DNA of 64,000 nt from an uncultured Azospirillum sp. GTDB lineage: Bacteria > Pseudomonadota > Alphaproteobacteria > RF32 > CAG-239. The position numbers were made by a program, and so were the translations under genes. The DNA lies in contig CABUBU010000002.1 in assembly GCA_902489795.1 (NCBI GenBank), positions 1 through 64,000 on the forward strand, in the 5' to 3' direction. How positions within the stretch are numbered: the stretch's first letter is position 1; every line of letters begins with the position of its first letter. A model generated the notes under the pieces. That model did not search any database, had not been told where the DNA came from, and saw only the letters and a list, made by a program, of their open reading frames with translations. Shown here in pieces: positions 61,892 through 64,000 of this stretch.

Positions 61892-62212
61892 TTACAGTCC
61901 GTATTTGCTCCAGTTGACAGGGATTTTCTCCGTGTGGCGAAGAATGGCTTCATAATGGTCGGCAATCTCCTGTCCGCGGACTTCGACAATAAACGCGTTG
62001 TTCGTGTTTGCCAGCGTCTGCCGTATTTCGGAACTGATATGGTCGAGGATCACATTTTGTCCGGGATTGCGGACGAGCAGGGCATGTTTTCCGCCGTCGT
62101 ACAGAACAATCGGGCGCTCTTTTTTTCCTTCCGGTTGCGGCAGAAAGATCAAGAGCTTTCCGTCTTCGTCGGTTTTGATGATGTAAAGTCCGGCGATCAG
62201 TGTCTGAGTCAT
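61892..62212 (-). CDS. Hypothetical protein
   Basis: A 106-residue soluble, beta-strand-rich protein (MTQTLIAGLYIIKTDEDGKLLIFLPQ, RPIVLYDGGKHALLVRNPGQNVILDH) with a helical C-terminus. It is separated from the upstream 549-residue gene by a very strong terminator. I see no family signature. It heads a two-gene unit with 61302-61874. Confidence 0.62.
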   Translation of the reverse strand: MTQTLIAGLYIIKTDEDGKLLIFLPQPEGKKERPIVLYDGGKHALLVRNPGQNVILDHISSEIRQTLANTNNAFIVEVRGQEIADHYEAILRHTEKIPVNWSKYGL

Positions 62213-62228
62213 ATCCGATAAGCTTTCA

Positions 62229-62283
62229 AAAAAGAAAAAACGCCGGCCGGTTACCGTGTTTTTGATACGGTTTTCGGCCGGCG
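62229..62283 (-). terminator. Strong intrinsic terminator
   Basis: CGCCGGCCG (62241-62249) pairs with CGGCCGGCG (62275-62283), with a nested ACCGT/ACGGT stem; on the minus strand a T-rich tail follows (62229-62240). Confidence 0.85.
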
Positions 62284-62293
62284 AAAAATGCCG

Positions 62294-64000
62294 TTAACGG
62301 GACTCTCCGCCCCGTCTTCCGTAGCTGCGTGACGGGAGTTGACCGTTGTTGCCAACATTTCCCGTGATGTCAGGATTGTTCTGTTTCTCTTGTTCTTTTT
62401 CCGCTTTCAGACGGCGCTGGATGGGGCTGAAATCGTGCTTCGGCATTCCGATTTTGATGACCAGAATCGGCGGCAGCCCGATATCGGCCAGGTCATTTTT
62501 GACGTTTTCGATTTCTGTTGATGCTTCAGTAAGATAGGGCATAACAGCGTCGCGTGTCGCATTGCCTTTGTAAAATTCGTCTTTAACCAGTTTTTCATAT
62601 TCTTCGTTGATTTTTCTGGTTGCGCGGGCTGCCTGAGTCTGCTGCATAATGGCGAACAGCTTTTTGGCAGCTTCCGGCGGCATGTCGCGAACCTGCATCT
62701 TTTCTGAACCGCGGATTACTTCTTTGAATTTTTCTTTTTCCTCGGGCGTCAGGGATTGGCATTTGTCGGAAACCAGATAATCCAACGTTCCTTCAGGGTT
62801 GTCGGAACCAATACCGTCACTGTATGCAGCATATAGTTTGGCTACGGCCTTGGTTGCTCCGATAGCATCTGCGGCACCGTTTCGGTTGCCCGAACCGCTG
62901 TTTTTGATAAACTCTTCATATTTATCACGCAGGCCAAAGTCTTCCCACCAGTCGCGGAACGGGGAAAAGTTGTAAGCGCCGATTGCGCCGCGAATACAGC
63001 GGCAGTCAACGTTGTTTTTGTTGGCGGGGTCTTGCCAGTCGATTCCTTTTTGCTTCAGCTGGTGGGCAAACTGCAGAGCCAGATCTCGTCGGTATTTGAT
63101 CACCTTGGGGTTGTTTTTTCCGCTCTTGCCTTCTGCGGCATCAATCATCTTGTCAAATTTGGTTTGTGACAGCTTCAATCCGACCGGAACGATCAGCGCC
63201 CGGCCGCAGGCGGCGCGGATGGCACCTTCGTTGGCATCGGTCATGGTGCCGAATTTGACCCGGGTGATGCCGGCATCTTTGTAGGCGTCCATGATTCTGT
63301 CGGCATAGGTGTCGCTCAACGGTTTTCCGTTCGGAGTAGAGAACGAAATTTCCAATCGCCCGTCTTTGTCCATTTTAACGTAAAGCTTGCATTCGCTGCG
63401 AACCTTGATGTCTTTGGTTTTCTTGTCGATGATGCCGTCTTGTTCCATGTTTTCGGGATTTTCCTTGTCAAACGTGGTGAAGACTGTGTAACCGTTTTTG
63501 TGAGTGATAAAGTAGCTGAGGTTGCGGCGTTTGTTTTTGTTCATCCACTTGGTGAGCGATTCGACGGCGTTGTCATAAGCGTTTGCCGGCGCTTTGTTGC
63601 GATCCGTTTTCTCAATCGGCATCTCGCCGAAAGGCAGACCTTCGCCGTTGCCCTCAGACGCATCGTTTCTTCTCTGTGCTTCACCGTTTTCCCGGTCTTC
63701 TTCGTACGGAGAGTCGTTGTCGTTTGCGGACTGGTTGACGGTAAGCGCATCTGCTGCGCCGGAAGATACGAACTCGTCGCTGCCGCGTTTGGTTTCTTCC
63801 TCAGCTTCCTTTTTGACCGCGGCAAACAGTTCTTCCGTCTTGGCGTCCGCGTTTTCAAGCTTCAACCTGTCCATGTCGACGAAGGAAGCAAGTCCGCGGC
63901 GGTCGAGCCAGGCGAGTATTTCCCTTAGCTGGTCGGTGCTCATTCTGTTCGGATCAAAAGACAGTTTGCCGTCATGAATTTGGAAGGATACGTCGGACGG
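62294..64000 (-). CDS. Hypothetical protein, 5' end beyond the window
   Basis: The frame is open from 64000 down to the stop at 62294 (at least 568 residues). A Met at 63943 exists, but upstream codons reading SFQIHDGKLSFDPNR look coding, so the true start is outside. Features: an acidic, disordered stretch (about 40-125 after that Met), a beta region (NLSYFITHKNGYTVFTTFDKE, ECKLYVKMDKDGRLEISFST), then helical sequence with KYRRDLALQFAHQLKQKG and a Cys pair (VDCRCIRG), and a Gln/Asn/Gly-rich tail. No signal peptide is visible. I do not recognise the family; it may be an effector or conjugation-associated protein. Confidence 0.65.
   Translation of the reverse strand, partial: PSDVSFQIHDGKLSFDPNRMSTDQLREILAWLDRRGLASFVDMDRLKLENADAKTEELFAAVKKEAEEETKRGSDEFVSSGAADALTVNQSANDNDSPYEEDRENGEAQRRNDASEGNGEGLPFGEMPIEKTDRNKAPANAYDNAVESLTKWMNKNKRRNLSYFITHKNGYTVFTTFDKENPENMEQDGIIDKKTKDIKVRSECKLYVKMDKDGRLEISFSTPNGKPLSDTYADRIMDAYKDAGITRVKFGTMTDANEGAIRAACGRALIVPVGLKLSQTKFDKMIDAAEGKSGKNNPKVIKYRRDLALQFAHQLKQKGIDWQDPANKNNVDCRCIRGAIGAYNFSPFRDWWEDFGLRDKYEEFIKNSGSGNRNGAADAIGATKAVAKLYAAYSDGIGSDNPEGTLDYLVSDKCQSLTPEEKEKFKEVIRGSEKMQVRDMPPEAAKKLFAIMQQTQAARATRKINEEYEKLVKDEFYKGNATRDAVMPYLTEASTEIENVKNDLADIGLPPILVIKIGMPKHDFSPIQRRLKAEKEQEKQNNPDITGNVGNNGQLPSRSYGRRGGESR

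Noticed and set aside
1..64000. CRISPR arrays, tRNA, rRNA, intact insertion sequences
   Set aside because: No regularly spaced short direct repeats, no cloverleaf-like or rRNA sequence, and no transposase was found by eye; the tandem blocks at 26 and 61 kb have no spacers.

Overview
The window reads as chromosome of an uncultured, probably gut- or host-associated alphaproteobacterium. The clearest hint is the order tolC-like, popZ-like (DUF2497), valS at 55-60 kb, an arrangement I associate with Alphaproteobacteria; TolC, DUF2497, M3 peptidase and VirB8-type proteins agree with it. TGA is an ordinary stop (many ATGA gene overlaps). Core genes have moderate GC, while 2.9-7.7 kb and 26.5-32 kb are visibly AT-rich and look like accessory DNA. 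Taxonomy is inference; no rRNA or tRNA gene was found.

Region by region. 0-6.3 kb: an autotransporter, a structured intergenic element, a small secreted Cys protein, a defence-type reverse transcriptase and, divergent from it, a strong promoter with a short terminator-ended RNA and an unknown 238-residue protein. 6.6-11 kb: a decaying segment with an RTX-toxin remnant, a class A beta-lactamase, a CsoR copper regulator and an S41 peptidase, each broken by a frameshift; between them sits an intact 55-residue metallothionein-like gene with two CsoR-type operator palindromes. 11-16.4 kb: a complete TetR / membrane-fusion protein / double ABC ATPase / two-permease operon of the E. coli cecR-ybhGFSR kind. 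17-22 kb: an outer membrane protein of Bacteroidota flavour, a small lipoprotein, a nucleotidyltransferase-like protein, a flavoprotein, trpS and serS. 22-26.5 kb: a giant PcfJ-like/leucine-rich protein whose 3' end is tandemly duplicated downstream, then a long polypyrimidine tract.

27.3-33.5 kb holds the most unusual locus: a signal-less L,D-transpeptidase-like (Tlde1/DUF2778-type) protein surrounded by about eight small polytopic membrane proteins on one strand. Several share a Gly-Trp-Gly motif in the first membrane segment and a C-terminal AFWA signature; three copies share a nearly identical promoter-leader-start cassette. I propose an effector with an expanded immunity-like array.

33.6-51.6 kb is mostly housekeeping: HAD phosphatase, MEMO-AMMECR1 fusion, M49-like peptidase, dnaE, a DUF2207 protein, a GlmU-type nucleotidyltransferase lacking its acetyltransferase half, oligoendopeptidase F, VirB8-like protein and a TolC-like lipoprotein with an Ig/cadherin-like tail. 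51.6-64 kb: a structured leader before a small HTH-like gene, glycogen phosphorylase, tolC-popZ-valS, a MORN-type protein, a second gene-end tandem duplication, and three lineage-specific genes, the last running off the window edge.
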